A DNA stretch of 64,000 nt. It comes from Clostridiales bacterium (GTDB taxonomy: Bacteria > Bacillota > Clostridia > Christensenellales > Borkfalkiaceae). Under the pieces are notes generated by a model that was not told the origin of the DNA, ran no database searches, and worked only from the letters and a program-made list of their open reading frames with translations. The translations under genes and the position numbers were made by a program. Each line of letters begins with the position of its first letter. Position 1 is the first letter of the stretch. Below, in pieces: positions 1 to 8,554 of the stretch. The stretch spans positions 1 through 64,000 of the forward strand of contig JAMPAF010000004.1 in the NCBI GenBank assembly GCA_023667345.1, written 5' to 3'.

Positions 1-733
1 ACTCGTTGTAGTAGCCCAAAAGGTCTGTTCTTTCCTTCCACATGGGCTGTATGGGAACGACTACCGTCTTGTTGTCCAGATACTCGCCGAAAGCGTATGC
101 GAGCGAGGTTTTACCCGTGCCCGACATACCTTGCAGTATGATTAGCTTTGTTACAGCAAGTCCGCCTATGAACCTGCGGATATCCTCGATATCGTAATAC
201 AAATGCAGTGACCCCGCCGAGAAATTGCGAAAATCTTCACAAAGTTCCTTTAACCCTATCTTGTCGTCATAGTCGGGGCGCACGTAACTTTCGTACTCCT
301 TATCTATCTGCGTGAGCATATAGAACCGCGAACCGTCCGTATTGATATCTTCGTCGGGCTTGCCGTTCGCTACCTCGGCGGGGCTGGGCGCCGCTATCGC
401 CTGCTGAGCCATATTGCGGACGGGGGCGGGATAGCCCGCGGCGTTGGCAAGATTGCGCTTTACGTAGTTCAAATCGCCGCCTATTCTCTCGAAATGCTTG
501 TCTATCTTTTTGGACACGCCGTCGATTACCGCCTCTTGCGCCGCTTCCTCTTTGAGTTTGGCTTTGCGGCGCTCGCCCTCGACGCGCTCCTGCTCGCCGA
601 GCATTACTCTGATTGCGAGCACAACCACGAGCACTAATATCACCGTTATGTAAATTATCAGCGCGACCTTGCTTGTAAGCGCGGAAACGAGCTTCGGAAA
701 AAACTTATCCGCCGCTAAAATGCCGTACGTCAT
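1..733 (-). CDS. Membrane-anchored McrB-type AAA+ ATPase (C-terminus cut by window edge)
   Basis: The reading frame opens with ATG at 733 and runs off the left edge, leaving 244 N-terminal residues. Residues about 21-44 form one hydrophobic transmembrane segment. A charged, probably coiled-coil linker (45-95) and a low-complexity stretch follow. An AAA domain starts near 160, with Walker A GMSGTGKTS at 202-210 and the segment PIQPMWKERTDLLGYYNE, the pattern that follows Walker A in McrB/MoxR-like GTPases/ATPases. The start overlaps the stop of the upstream gene as ATGA, so the two are probably translationally coupled. The same order of motifs, with the P-loop lost, occurs at the C-terminus of that upstream protein. 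Inference: the two proteins form a mixed AAA assembly on the inner face of the membrane. The substrate is unknown. Confidence 0.8.
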   Translation of the reverse strand, partial: MTYGILAADKFFPKLVSALTSKVALIIYITVILVLVVVLAIRVMLGEQERVEGERRKAKLKEEAAQEAVIDGVSKKIDKHFERIGGDLNYVKRNLANAAGYPAPVRNMAQQAIAAPSPAEVANGKPDEDINTDGSRFYMLTQIDKEYESYVRPDYDDKIGLKELCEDFRNFSAGSLHLYYDIEDIRRFIGGLAVTKLIILQGMSGTGKTSLAYAFGEYLDNKTVVVPIQPMWKERTDLLGYYNE

Positions 734-3700
734 AAGCCCTCCTCCCCGTCGCCGTCCTGCTCCTCAACTGCGGGTTGTGCGACCGCTTCGGGTTGTTCTT
801 CAACTGTGGGTTCTTCCGTAGCCGCGGGCTCTTCTTCAACCGCCGTTTCAACTTGCTCGGGCTGAGCCGTTGCAACCGTTTCAACCTGCTCGGGCTGAAC
901 TTCCGCGACGCGCACGATTTTTGCAAGCGAACGTTTTATCTTCGTAAGTTCCTCGTCGCCGAACAGCTTTTCGACGATTGCAAACACCGTCTTTTCGCCG
1001 CCGTCCTGCCTGAACATGCGCGTGTTTTTGAGTATGTACGAAAGCTTTGCCAGAAACATATCGGTGACTGCTTCGGGCTCGTCTGCGCCGCACGCGAGCA
1101 GTACCGAGGTGTAACTTTCGCTCTGAATTATGTTTTTGTTGCCTATCGCAAACCTTTCGGTTGCGTTGATAGCTTCGCAGAGGCCGTCCACCTTGCGCCA
1201 TATCCTTTCGGTTACGTAGTATTCCTCTTTCGCTTCGGAAAGCATTAAAAGAAAATCTTCGTGCGAGAGAATTTTTGGTTCCGCCTCTTCGCCCTCGGTT
1301 ACCGTCGCGTCGGATAACATTACGTCGGCTACGAGAGCCGCGTTGAGTATTTCGGGCGGCAGCATATCCAAAACGCCGTCCTTTGCAACCAACACGTAGG
1401 TGAGATTGTCGGGCAGACGGAAGGACGTTTCCTCGTTAAAGTTTATTACGTACTCCTCGGTAGGGTGGTTTGCGTACTCCAAAAAGTTGCAAAAGTAACT
1501 GCCGAGGTTGTTTATGTTGACGTTTTCAATCACCAAAACGCGCTCCTGCTCGCGCGATTTGTGCGCGCCGTACACCGCGTTGGAAAAAGCCGAAAGCACG
1601 AATTTGCCGTCGCCCTCTTCCCAGAGAAGGTCGGAAAGCGCCTTCCAGCCGTCGTCGGCGCGGACGGGCATTTCGTTGCCGTAATACTCGTTCAGAATTT
1701 TAACGAACGCGGGCAGAAGTTCGGCGTTTTTCGAGGTTAAGAACACGAGCTTGCACGAGGCGATTGCCGCGACGAGCGAGCGCGCCGACGTTATTTCGAG
1801 GTTTATGCCCCTGTGCATTGCAAAGTTGCGCAGGTTTCTGCACAGCTCGCCGAAGGACACCTTTTCGGCGCGGGTCATATCGGCGGCTTCCGCGTCGTCG
1901 AAACGCACCTCGTACGTGGCGGCGAGCGCCTCGGCGGCTTGCTGCTCCGCCGTCTGCTCTTCGACAACCTCAGTCTCCGCTTCCGCCTCCTGCTCGACGG
2001 GCAGTTTGTATTTAACCTTCGCTATCTCGGTAAACTCGCCAACATTGTCGAGCATATCGGTAAGCACGGTGTTGGGGTGCAGATATTTCTGCTTTTTGCG
2101 CTGAGCCGCAACTACACATATGTACGTTACGGCAAGCCCGTTTACAACCAGCGCGACCGCCCCTATTACCGCGTAGAAAATTATATCCTTGTTAGCCACG
2201 GCGTTGCCGAGGACAAAGAAAACGAGTACCGCGTCCACGTAGAGCGCAAGCACGATTGCAATGGCTATGCGAAGGGCGACGGGCAGTTTTTTGCGCGCCG
2301 CTTTAACGTCGGCGGGAAGGTCGCTTTCGGTAAAGTCGACGGGCGTGCCGTCGGTCGACGTTTCCACCACCGCGTTCCTGAATTTACGCTTTTCGTCGTA
2401 CTCTTTGAGCATCAATATGCCCGAAAGCTTGTCCGTCGTCTCGCTGTCGCCTATCGACACGGTGTAGAGACCGCCCTCGACAAAGTAGCCCCTTTCCTGC
2501 GTATACTGGCTGAAAGTCGTTTCGTCGAAGGGTATTTTGACGCGAACCGCGTCGCCAGCGGGCACCTTTACCTTGGCAAAGCCCTTTAAAGATTTTTGTC
2601 TGAACGACGACTTTGTGTTCTTTTTGACGACGTACATGCGGGGCACCGCATAGCCGTCGCACGCGCCTGTGTTTTTTACCGTAAAGCTGACGCCGCTTTC
2701 GTTGACTTGCAGATTGCAATATTCGAACGAGGTGTACGAAAGCCCGAAGCCGAAGGGGAATTTTTCGATAAAGCCCTCCGCGCCTATAATGCCGGCGGAC
2801 GCCGCGAGTTTGCCCGACGGCGAAATTACGCCCGTTAAAATATCGAGCGCGGCGACCGTGCCGCCCTGACCCGATACGTACGTTAAAAGTACCGCGTCGC
2901 ACATATCCGCAAAGCTCATATCTATATTGCCGTCGCAAGCTACAACCGCCGCGATTTTGGCGTGCCTGCCCGCGATTGCGTTTAAAAGCTCCATCTGCTC
3001 GGGAGGCAGTCTGTCCGCGCCGTTCGGCGCCGAAAGATATAAAATAACGCAGTCGGCGTCGTTGCATAAAAGGTGCGCGTGGTCAATCAAATCGCTTCTG
3101 CCCCGCTCGCCCTTCTGATATCCCAGCCCGTAGCCGACTGTTTCGAGCTCGTACGCGTTTATCGCGGTAAAGGGCGAAGCTTCGGCGGTTGCCGCCGTGT
3201 CGTAATACCCCCGCTGATATTTCAAATCTTTCGCGTATTCGCCGAGCACGGCGATTTTTTTGCCGCGCCCCAAAGGCAAAAGCCCGCCCTCGTTTTTAAG
3301 CAAAACCGCCGACTGGCGCGCCGCTTCGAGCGCGAGTTCGTTGTGGTTTATCTCGTCGAAGAACGCCTTTTCGCCCTTTTTGAGCGAACGGAAGCCCTCC
3401 TCCGCGTTGTCCTTGTCGCTCTGCATCGAGAAGATGATGTCGATTACGTTGTCGCACGCTTTATCCAAAATTTCGCCGTTGAAGATTTTGAAATTCCTTA
3501 CAAGGCGGGCGAAACTGCTTTCGGGCATCTGGTCGTTGACGTAGCGCGCGTGCGCCTGCTTATACGACTGCGTAAGCTCGGTGAGCTTGTTTGCGAGGGC
3601 GTCCGTTATATCCTCGCTGAGGAACAAAAAAGATGCGCCGCTGTATAAAAAGTCGAGAGCTTCCTCGACGGTGGAAACGACGCCGAAAACCAGCCCCTTG

Positions 3701-4239
3701 TACTTAAACTTTTTAACCGCCGACTCCGCCTCGGCAACGTCCGAAAAGATTGCGGAGTCGGGCGCGGATGAGCCGAGCACGATATCGCGCACGCCCCGCC
3801 TTGCCGTCTCGTCGCCCTCGTCGTCGGAGGGAACGTCCTCGAAATTGACGTGCCCGCCGCCCCTTGCAAGACCGGAAATTTTTTCCGCGAGCATGCGGGC
3901 GAGAACGCAGTTGTCGGTGGTGAATTTTTCCCGCGATAAGTCGTTTGTGCAGTTAAAGTAGGCAAAGCTGTTTCTGGCGCGCGCCTCTTCGCCTATCGCG
4001 GCGTAAACGTCGGAAATAAGTTCGCCGTTCCAGGATGACGCCAAAGCCGCGTCGGAAGGGAAATGCGTTACGCGCACCCCTTTGCAGCTTTCGCCGAAGG
4101 GTTGGTTCTGAAGTTCGAAAACGGGGAATTCGTAGTTGCCGACCGTAGAGCTTTTATAAAACTCCGTCGAGGTGACGAGCTTTACTTTCTGCTCGGTCGA
4201 AAGCTTTACGATAAACCGTTCGTATTTTAAAACAGCCAT
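730..4239 (-). CDS. Degenerate GH3-like protein with two TM helices and an inactivated McrB-like AAA domain
   Basis: The protein has 1169 residues. Residues about 15-300 resemble a decayed GH3 N-terminal barrel. Residues 305-500 are a clear GH3 C-terminal sandwich (SAVLLKNEGGLLPL at 310-322, FPFGFGLSYTSFEY at 494-507), followed by an Fn3-like domain (about 515-610). I see neither the KH/HF motif nor the SDW nucleophile motif; GVVST near 186-190 sits where the nucleophile is expected, so hydrolysis is unlikely. There is no signal peptide. Two TM helices (653-678, 686-711) flanked by basic residues put both ends in the cytosol by the positive-inside rule. Residues about 795-975 align by eye with the neighbouring ATPase (ELC..RNF; W..LSDLL; Walker-B-like VLVIENVN at 901-908), but the P-loop is replaced by LTSKNAELL. 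An acidic Glu/Pro/Ala tail ends the protein. GGAG lies 5 nt before ATG 4239. Confidence 0.8.
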   Translation of the reverse strand: MAVLKYERFIVKLSTEQKVKLVTSTEFYKSSTVGNYEFPVFELQNQPFGESCKGVRVTHFPSDAALASSWNGELISDVYAAIGEEARARNSFAYFNCTNDLSREKFTTDNCVLARMLAEKISGLARGGGHVNFEDVPSDDEGDETARRGVRDIVLGSSAPDSAIFSDVAEAESAVKKFKYKGLVFGVVSTVEEALDFLYSGASFLFLSEDITDALANKLTELTQSYKQAHARYVNDQMPESSFARLVRNFKIFNGEILDKACDNVIDIIFSMQSDKDNAEEGFRSLKKGEKAFFDEINHNELALEAARQSAVLLKNEGGLLPLGRGKKIAVLGEYAKDLKYQRGYYDTAATAEASPFTAINAYELETVGYGLGYQKGERGRSDLIDHAHLLCNDADCVILYLSAPNGADRLPPEQMELLNAIAGRHAKIAAVVACDGNIDMSFADMCDAVLLTYVSGQGGTVAALDILTGVISPSGKLAASAGIIGAEGFIEKFPFGFGLSYTSFEYCNLQVNESGVSFTVKNTGACDGYAVPRMYVVKKNTKSSFRQKSLKGFAKVKVPAGDAVRVKIPFDETTFSQYTQERGYFVEGGLYTVSIGDSETTDKLSGILMLKEYDEKRKFRNAVVETSTDGTPVDFTESDLPADVKAARKKLPVALRIAIAIVLALYVDAVLVFFVLGNAVANKDIIFYAVIGAVALVVNGLAVTYICVVAAQRKKQKYLHPNTVLTDMLDNVGEFTEIAKVKYKLPVEQEAEAETEVVEEQTAEQQAAEALAATYEVRFDDAEAADMTRAEKVSFGELCRNLRNFAMHRGINLEITSARSLVAAIASCKLVFLTSKNAELLPAFVKILNEYYGNEMPVRADDGWKALSDLLWEEGDGKFVLSAFSNAVYGAHKSREQERVLVIENVNINNLGSYFCNFLEYANHPTEEYVINFNEETSFRLPDNLTYVLVAKDGVLDMLPPEILNAALVADVMLSDATVTEGEEAEPKILSHEDFLLMLSEAKEEYYVTERIWRKVDGLCEAINATERFAIGNKNIIQSESYTSVLLACGADEPEAVTDMFLAKLSYILKNTRMFRQDGGEKTVFAIVEKLFGDEELTKIKRSLAKIVRVAEVQPEQVETVATAQPEQVETAVEEEPAATEEPTVEEQPEAVAQPAVEEQDGDGEEGL

Positions 4240-4327
4240 GTTTACTCCATTTCTCTTGCGCGGTTTTTCCGCGCGCGGCGCTCACGCGCGGGCGTGAGAC
4301 GGATTTTCCATAATAATTGCATTTTGA

Positions 4328-4357
4328 ATTATATCATCTTGCACGCGTGTGTGTCAA
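4328..4357 (-). promoter_or_regulatory. SigmaA-type promoter of the GH3-like/AAA operon
   Basis: On the minus strand TTGACA (4357-4352) and TATAAT (4333-4328) are separated by 18 nt. The leader of about 80 nt contains two short GC-rich hairpins (arms CTCACGC/GCGTGAG and GCGCGG/CCGCGC) before the ribosome binding site of the 1169-residue gene. Confidence 0.75.
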
Positions 4358-4436
4358 TATATATAATGCACTAATTTTCACAATATGATTTTGTTCGTTT
4401 TTTACATTTAAATTGACAAAAAAACATTAAGGACTT

Positions 4437-4616
4437 GTCGCCGTTTGAAGTATGCCGTCATTGCGAGGCGAAGCCGTGGCAATCCAGAATTACGTAGTCT
4501 GCGGAACGTCGCTTCCTACTTGTCGCCGAATTACCACGAGGGGATTCTCTCACTCAATCGAACCCTCTACGAGGGCTTCTCAATCGTTCGAAATGACACG
4601 CTCCTATGCGCTCGCA
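4437..4616. repeat. Dispersed palindromic repeat, family A
   Basis: The element begins near GTCATTGCGAGG and ends near CGAAATGACACG, so its ends are inverted (GTCATT/AATGAC), as in a MITE or REP-like element. Inside it is the segment 'gtggcaatccagaattacg', which recurs directly or inverted near 8280, 36730, 43450, 58910 and 63640. The rest of 4240-4833 holds the promoter above and nothing recognised as a gene. Confidence 0.7.
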
Positions 4617-4833
4617 AATTATTTTACTCCGCGGTTTGCAAAGAGAAGGAACGCGGGCTTGCGTCCGCGTTCCTTCTATAAGAGAGAATATGAAAAAAGT
4701 TAGAGTGTGCAATTTTATGCGTCGGGGATTTTCCTCCCTTTCGCACGCTCATTATATCCGCCGATTGTGTAATTTGTATGAACAAAATATGAATTTAAAG
4801 TAAAGTTTTACGCCCGCGCAACTTAAAAATCTC

Positions 4834-6369
4834 TTATTTAAAGCGCATGAAAATGTTTTCCGCCGCGCGTATTCCGTCCGCCGCCGACGAGGTTATGCCG
4901 CCGCTGTACCCGCTCCCCTCGCCGCAGGGGTAAAGATTTTTTACGGACGTGCTCTGTCCGTCGTCGCCGCGCGTAATTTTCACGGGCGAGGAAAAGCGCG
5001 TTTCAACGCCCGTCATTACCGCCGAGCCGCCGTCGAAGCCTTTGAGCTTTTTACCCATATCGGGCACCGCCGCTTTAAGCGCGTCGCACGCGGCGCGGGG
5101 CAGAATTTCCGACAGCGGCGCGAAAACGGTGCCCGCCGCGTAGGTGGGGTTCACCTCGACGAAACTCTGCGAAATTCTGTCCGCGGCAAAATCTTTATAG
5201 AGTTGGCAAGGCGCCTTGTAGCTGCCGCCGCCGAGCAAAAACGCCTTTCTTTCGATTTCGCGCTGAAAGCGCACGCCCGCAAAGAGGTCGTCCCCGCAAA
5301 AGTCCCGCCGCCCCATCTGCACCATAAGCGCGGAGTTGGAATTTACGCCGTCGCGGGCGCGGTTGCTCATGCCGTTTACGACCACGCCGCCCTCCTCGCT
5401 CGCCGCGGGCATTACCACTCCCCCGGGGCACATACAGAATGTGAACACCGTCCGCTCGTGCGCGTGGCTGACGAGCTGATAGTCCGCCGCGGGCAGATAT
5501 TTCGCAAACCCGCCGTACTGCGCCGCCGATATGACCGACGAGAGGTGTTCTATCCGCACGCCCACAGCGAAGTCGCGCGGCTCCATATGCACGCCGCATT
5601 TATCGAGCATTTCATACGTGTCGCGCGCGGAGTGCCCCACGGCAAGAACCGCGGCGGCGACGGGCATTTCGCTCATCTCTCCGCTCTTCACGTTTTTTAG
5701 GGTGAGCGATTTGAGTTCGCCCTCTTCCGTCTTTATGCCGACGAGCTTTGTATCGAAAAGATATTCCCCGCCGTTTTCGGTTATGAAGGCGCGGATATTT
5801 TGAAGCACCGTGTACAGCTTATCGCTGCCGACGTGCGGTTTGTTGAGGTATAAAACGTCCTCGGGCGCACCGAAACGGACGAAGCCTTCAAGCACGTCGC
5901 GGTTGAAGCCGTCCTTGGTGCGGGTGTTGAGTTTGCCGTCCGAAAACGCACCCGCGCCGCCCTCGCCGAACTGCACGTTGCTTTCGGTATTCAGTCTGCC
6001 GCCGCCGAAGAAATTCAGGCAGCTTGTCTGCCTCTTTCCGACGGGCTCGCCCCGCTCGATTATGACAGGTTTAAACCCGTGAGCTATGAGCCGAAGCGCG
6101 CAAAACAGCCCCGCGGGTCCGCTGCCGACGACGGCTATTTGCGGCGGGTTTACAATCCTTTCGAACGCGGGTTCGGGTTCCTTTTCCTCTTCCGCCGAGC
6201 AAGCCACCGAATACAGCCAGAAAATGTTGCGTTTGTCGCGGGCGTCGAGCGATTTTTTTAAAATTTTAAAATATTTTACTTTCGCGCCGAGCTTCTTTGC
6301 GGCAATCTTCAAAAGGTCGCTTTCGGGAGCCGACGGGGAAAGTTTTACGTTGTCGAAACGCTTAATCAT
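4834..6369 (-). CDS. FAD-dependent dehydrogenase, COG2509 family
   Basis: A 511-residue flavoprotein of the large uncharacterised FAD-dependent dehydrogenase family common in Clostridia. The dinucleotide-binding motif GSGPAG is at 82-87, after an N-terminal extension of about 75 residues typical of this family. The C-terminal FAD-contact motif (CGEGSGYSGGITSSAADG) lies near 485-502. The protein is cytosolic with no signal peptide. Its 5' end overlaps the 3' end of the next flavoprotein gene by 8 nt, so they are probably co-transcribed. Substrate and physiological role are unknown for the family. The family call is confident, the reaction is not. Confidence 0.85.
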   Translation of the reverse strand: MIKRFDNVKLSPSAPESDLLKIAAKKLGAKVKYFKILKKSLDARDKRNIFWLYSVACSAEEEKEPEPAFERIVNPPQIAVVGSGPAGLFCALRLIAHGFKPVIIERGEPVGKRQTSCLNFFGGGRLNTESNVQFGEGGAGAFSDGKLNTRTKDGFNRDVLEGFVRFGAPEDVLYLNKPHVGSDKLYTVLQNIRAFITENGGEYLFDTKLVGIKTEEGELKSLTLKNVKSGEMSEMPVAAAVLAVGHSARDTYEMLDKCGVHMEPRDFAVGVRIEHLSSVISAAQYGGFAKYLPAADYQLVSHAHERTVFTFCMCPGGVVMPAASEEGGVVVNGMSNRARDGVNSNSALMVQMGRRDFCGDDLFAGVRFQREIERKAFLLGGGSYKAPCQLYKDFAADRISQSFVEVNPTYAAGTVFAPLSEILPRAACDALKAAVPDMGKKLKGFDGGSAVMTGVETRFSSPVKITRGDDGQSTSVKNLYPCGEGSGYSGGITSSAADGIRAAENIFMRFK

Positions 6370-7543
6370 CGTTGTTTAAAGAGTTCACAATGCACTTCGC
6401 CGCGTGCATGCCCGAAACGAGCGCCCAGGTTAAATTATAGCCGCCGCAATCGCCGTCGACGTCTAAAAGCTCGCCCGTAAAATAGAGGTTGGGCACCAGT
6501 CTGCTTTGAAGGTCGTCGTCAACCTCCGCGGCGGGCACCCCGCCCTTGGTTACCTGCGCGTAGTCGAAGCCGAGGCTCCCCTGCGCGGCGAGCGTGAAAT
6601 TTTTTACGGCGCGGGCAACGGTGCGCGGGTCACTGCTTTCTAAGCGGCGCATAATCGCCCTGCCTATCTGATTGTGCAGAGTGCCGCATAGAAGCTCGGC
6701 TTGCGCATATCCCTTTGAGAGTTTGTTTGCAACGTCCTCCGCTATCTTTTCCTCGGGGACGTCGGGCAGAAATTCGAGCGACAGCGTGACGCCGTCCTCG
6801 CCCGCGCAATACGCCGAAACGTAAAACGCCGCGTTGCCCGAAACGCCGTAGTCGGTGAAGATTATATCGCCCGTGGACGAGCCTAAAATTTTGCCGTCCT
6901 TACCCACCGCGGTTACGCGGCACTCGGTGCGTATGCCCTTTAACGTTTTGATATGGCGGGTGTCGCACTTCAACTGCACGAGCGAGGGATAAAGGGGCGT
7001 TACGCTGTGCCCGAGCCCCTGCGCGAGTTTGTACCCGCCGCCGTCCGTCCCGAACTGCTTTTGCGCTCTTCCCCCCGCCGCCAGAACCACTTTGTCCGCG
7101 GCTATCTTCCCGCCGTCCGAAAGGGTGAGAAAAAAGCCCTTGTTTACCGCGGTTACGGCGGTGGATAATCTGAGCTCCGCGCCCGACGCTTCGACCTTTC
7201 TTAAAAGGCAGTCGGAAAGGGCGGAACCTTGCTTACCTGCGGGATATATGCGCCCCAATCTGTCGGAAACAAATAAAAAATCGAAAATTCCGAGCGGGTT
7301 ATAGAGGCGCGAAGAGCACAGTTTTTCCGCCAAATGCGCACCGCTTCCGTGGTAGTGCTCCGCGCCCAAATCGGTGTTGGAAACGTTGCCCTGACCGTTG
7401 CCAGAAGCGGCGATTTTTTTGCCCGCGCGCTCCCCCTTTTCGATTACGACGACCGACAGATTTTTATCGAGTTCCTTTAAACGGACGGCGCAGGCAAGCC
7501 CCGACGCGCCGCCGCCTATTACGGCAATATCGTATTTTTGCAT
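6362..7543 (-). CDS. NAD(P)/FAD-dependent oxidoreductase, HI0933/BaiN-like family
   Basis: A 393-residue flavoprotein with the N-terminal Rossmann motif GGGASG at 10-15 and a conserved GNGQGNVSNTDL region downstream. The C-terminal FAD motif TGELLDVDGDCGGYNL is characteristic of the HI0933/YhiN (COG2081) family, which includes BaiN-type reductases. Length is normal for the family. It is the first gene of an overlapping pair with the COG2509 dehydrogenase. No substrate can be deduced from the sequence. Confidence 0.85.
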   Translation of the reverse strand: MQKYDIAVIGGGASGLACAVRLKELDKNLSVVVIEKGERAGKKIAASGNGQGNVSNTDLGAEHYHGSGAHLAEKLCSSRLYNPLGIFDFLFVSDRLGRIYPAGKQGSALSDCLLRKVEASGAELRLSTAVTAVNKGFFLTLSDGGKIAADKVVLAAGGRAQKQFGTDGGGYKLAQGLGHSVTPLYPSLVQLKCDTRHIKTLKGIRTECRVTAVGKDGKILGSSTGDIIFTDYGVSGNAAFYVSAYCAGEDGVTLSLEFLPDVPEEKIAEDVANKLSKGYAQAELLCGTLHNQIGRAIMRRLESSDPRTVARAVKNFTLAAQGSLGFDYAQVTKGGVPAAEVDDDLQSRLVPNLYFTGELLDVDGDCGGYNLTWALVSGMHAAKCIVNSLNNDD

Positions 7544-7574
7544 AGTGTAATTTTACATCTTCTCTGCGGTTATG

Positions 7575-8084
7575 TCAACAGGAAAGCCCCTCCAAACTCG
7601 CTTTAAGCTCCTGCAAATGCAGTTGTTCGTCCTCTAAAATTCTGCAAATCAGCGTGCGCAAAAGGTCGCTTTTCAGCCGCGGCAACATTCTTTCGTAGCC
7701 GTATATCGCATACTTTTCGCCCATTATATCGTCCTCTATCATATTGCGGAGAGTGCGCGAATAGGCGACGAATTTGGTGGAATAAAAATTGTACTGCGCT
7801 GGAGGCGAAAAGCTGTAAACGGGAGGCGAGCCTAAGCGGGCGAGAGCCTCGCCGAGCAAATCGAGGTGTATCATTTCGGCAATGGCAATGCTCTTTAAAA
7901 GCTCGGCGCGCACCCCGTCGCTCTTGCTTAAAAAGCTGATTGAGTGGTATATATACTGCAACGAAGCGTTTAATTCGCCCGACGAGGTTGCGTATGCGGA
8001 CGAGATTATCCGCGCGGCGTACGGGTCGGGCTGTAAGTTTTCGAGCGAGGGGTAAGCCCCCTCCGCTATCAGCGGTTTCGGCAT
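7575..8084 (-). CDS. Ferritin-like di-iron protein
   Basis: A four-helix ferritin-like protein of 169 residues. Metal-ligand candidates appear in the usual order: a Glu in SSGELNASLQY, ExxH in IAEMIHLDLL, a Glu in DDIMGEKYAIYGYE, and ExxH in EDEQLHLQEL. This E/ExxH/E/ExxH arrangement matches rubrerythrin/manganese-catalase-like proteins of anaerobes. No rubredoxin domain is present. I chose ATG 8084 because AAAGGGAGAG lies just upstream; a TTG further upstream lacks such a site. A role in peroxide or iron handling is inferred. Confidence 0.75.
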   Translation of the reverse strand: MPKPLIAEGAYPSLENLQPDPYAARIISSAYATSSGELNASLQYIYHSISFLSKSDGVRAELLKSIAIAEMIHLDLLGEALARLGSPPVYSFSPPAQYNFYSTKFVAYSRTLRNMIEDDIMGEKYAIYGYERMLPRLKSDLLRTLICRILEDEQLHLQELKASLEGLSC

Positions 8085-8189
8085 GGTTTTCGGCTCTCCC
8101 TTTGTTTTTTTGTGTATTAACAAAGTATTCGCGCCGCATTAAAAATGTGCGGCACGCAAGCTACGCCCGCACGCCGCACATTTTTAATC

Positions 8190-8553
8190 AATTCGGAATT
8201 AGGAATTAGGAATTCGCAATTGAGGTTGGAGTAATTAACCTCTATCCCCTCTTCGAGGTACTCTTCGCAGACTACGTAATTCTGGATTGCCACGGGCACA
8301 AGTGCCCTCGCAATGACGGGTACCGAACCCTCGCCTTCCCCTTTGAAGGGACGAACAACGCATTTCTCAAAACAGCACTGTGCGCTGTTTTGGCGTTGCG
8401 AGATGAGCAAACGCATACGTCCCGCGTTTGCGGTGCCCGAACACGCCGTTTTCCTTGCGGCGTGTGAGAAGGGTGGCTGCGTAGCAGACGAAAGAGGTTG
8501 GTTCTACTAATTATTCCTTAGCATAATTCTTAATTCTGAATTCTTAATTCTTA
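8190..8553. repeat. Composite dispersed repeat block (family A inverted, family D, TTAATTC heptads)
   Basis: The 470-nt spacer has no gene. It starts and ends with short tandem heptads of the type AATTAGG/TTAATTC. Between them is an inverted family A fragment (about 8240-8325) and family D (about 8340-8510): a run ending in 'aaaacagcac', its inverted copy 'gcgctgttttg', and 'acgtcccgcg'. The same composite occurs at 43360-43608 and 58855-59217. Confidence 0.7.
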
Positions 8554-8554
8554 A

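Noticed and set aside
1813-2589. 258-codon plus-strand open frame opposite the GH3-like gene
   Set aside because: It is antisense to a gene with clear domain homology, and its translation shows biased Arg/Val/His composition and no recognisable domain.
4540-4600. TCGAACCC / GTTCGAAA motifs resembling tRNA T-arms
   Set aside because: They are part of the dispersed repeat (also at 22120 and 36820), with no acceptor or anticodon stem around them.
4445-4703. Plus-strand open frames inside the repeat (78-83 codons)
   Set aside because: They are created by the GC-rich family A repeat; the same residues recur wherever the repeat occurs, no ribosome site fits, and two frames overlap.
8190-8553. Possible CRISPR-like array of short repeats
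   Set aside because: Units are 7-nt tandem heptads without spacers, and no cas gene is nearby.
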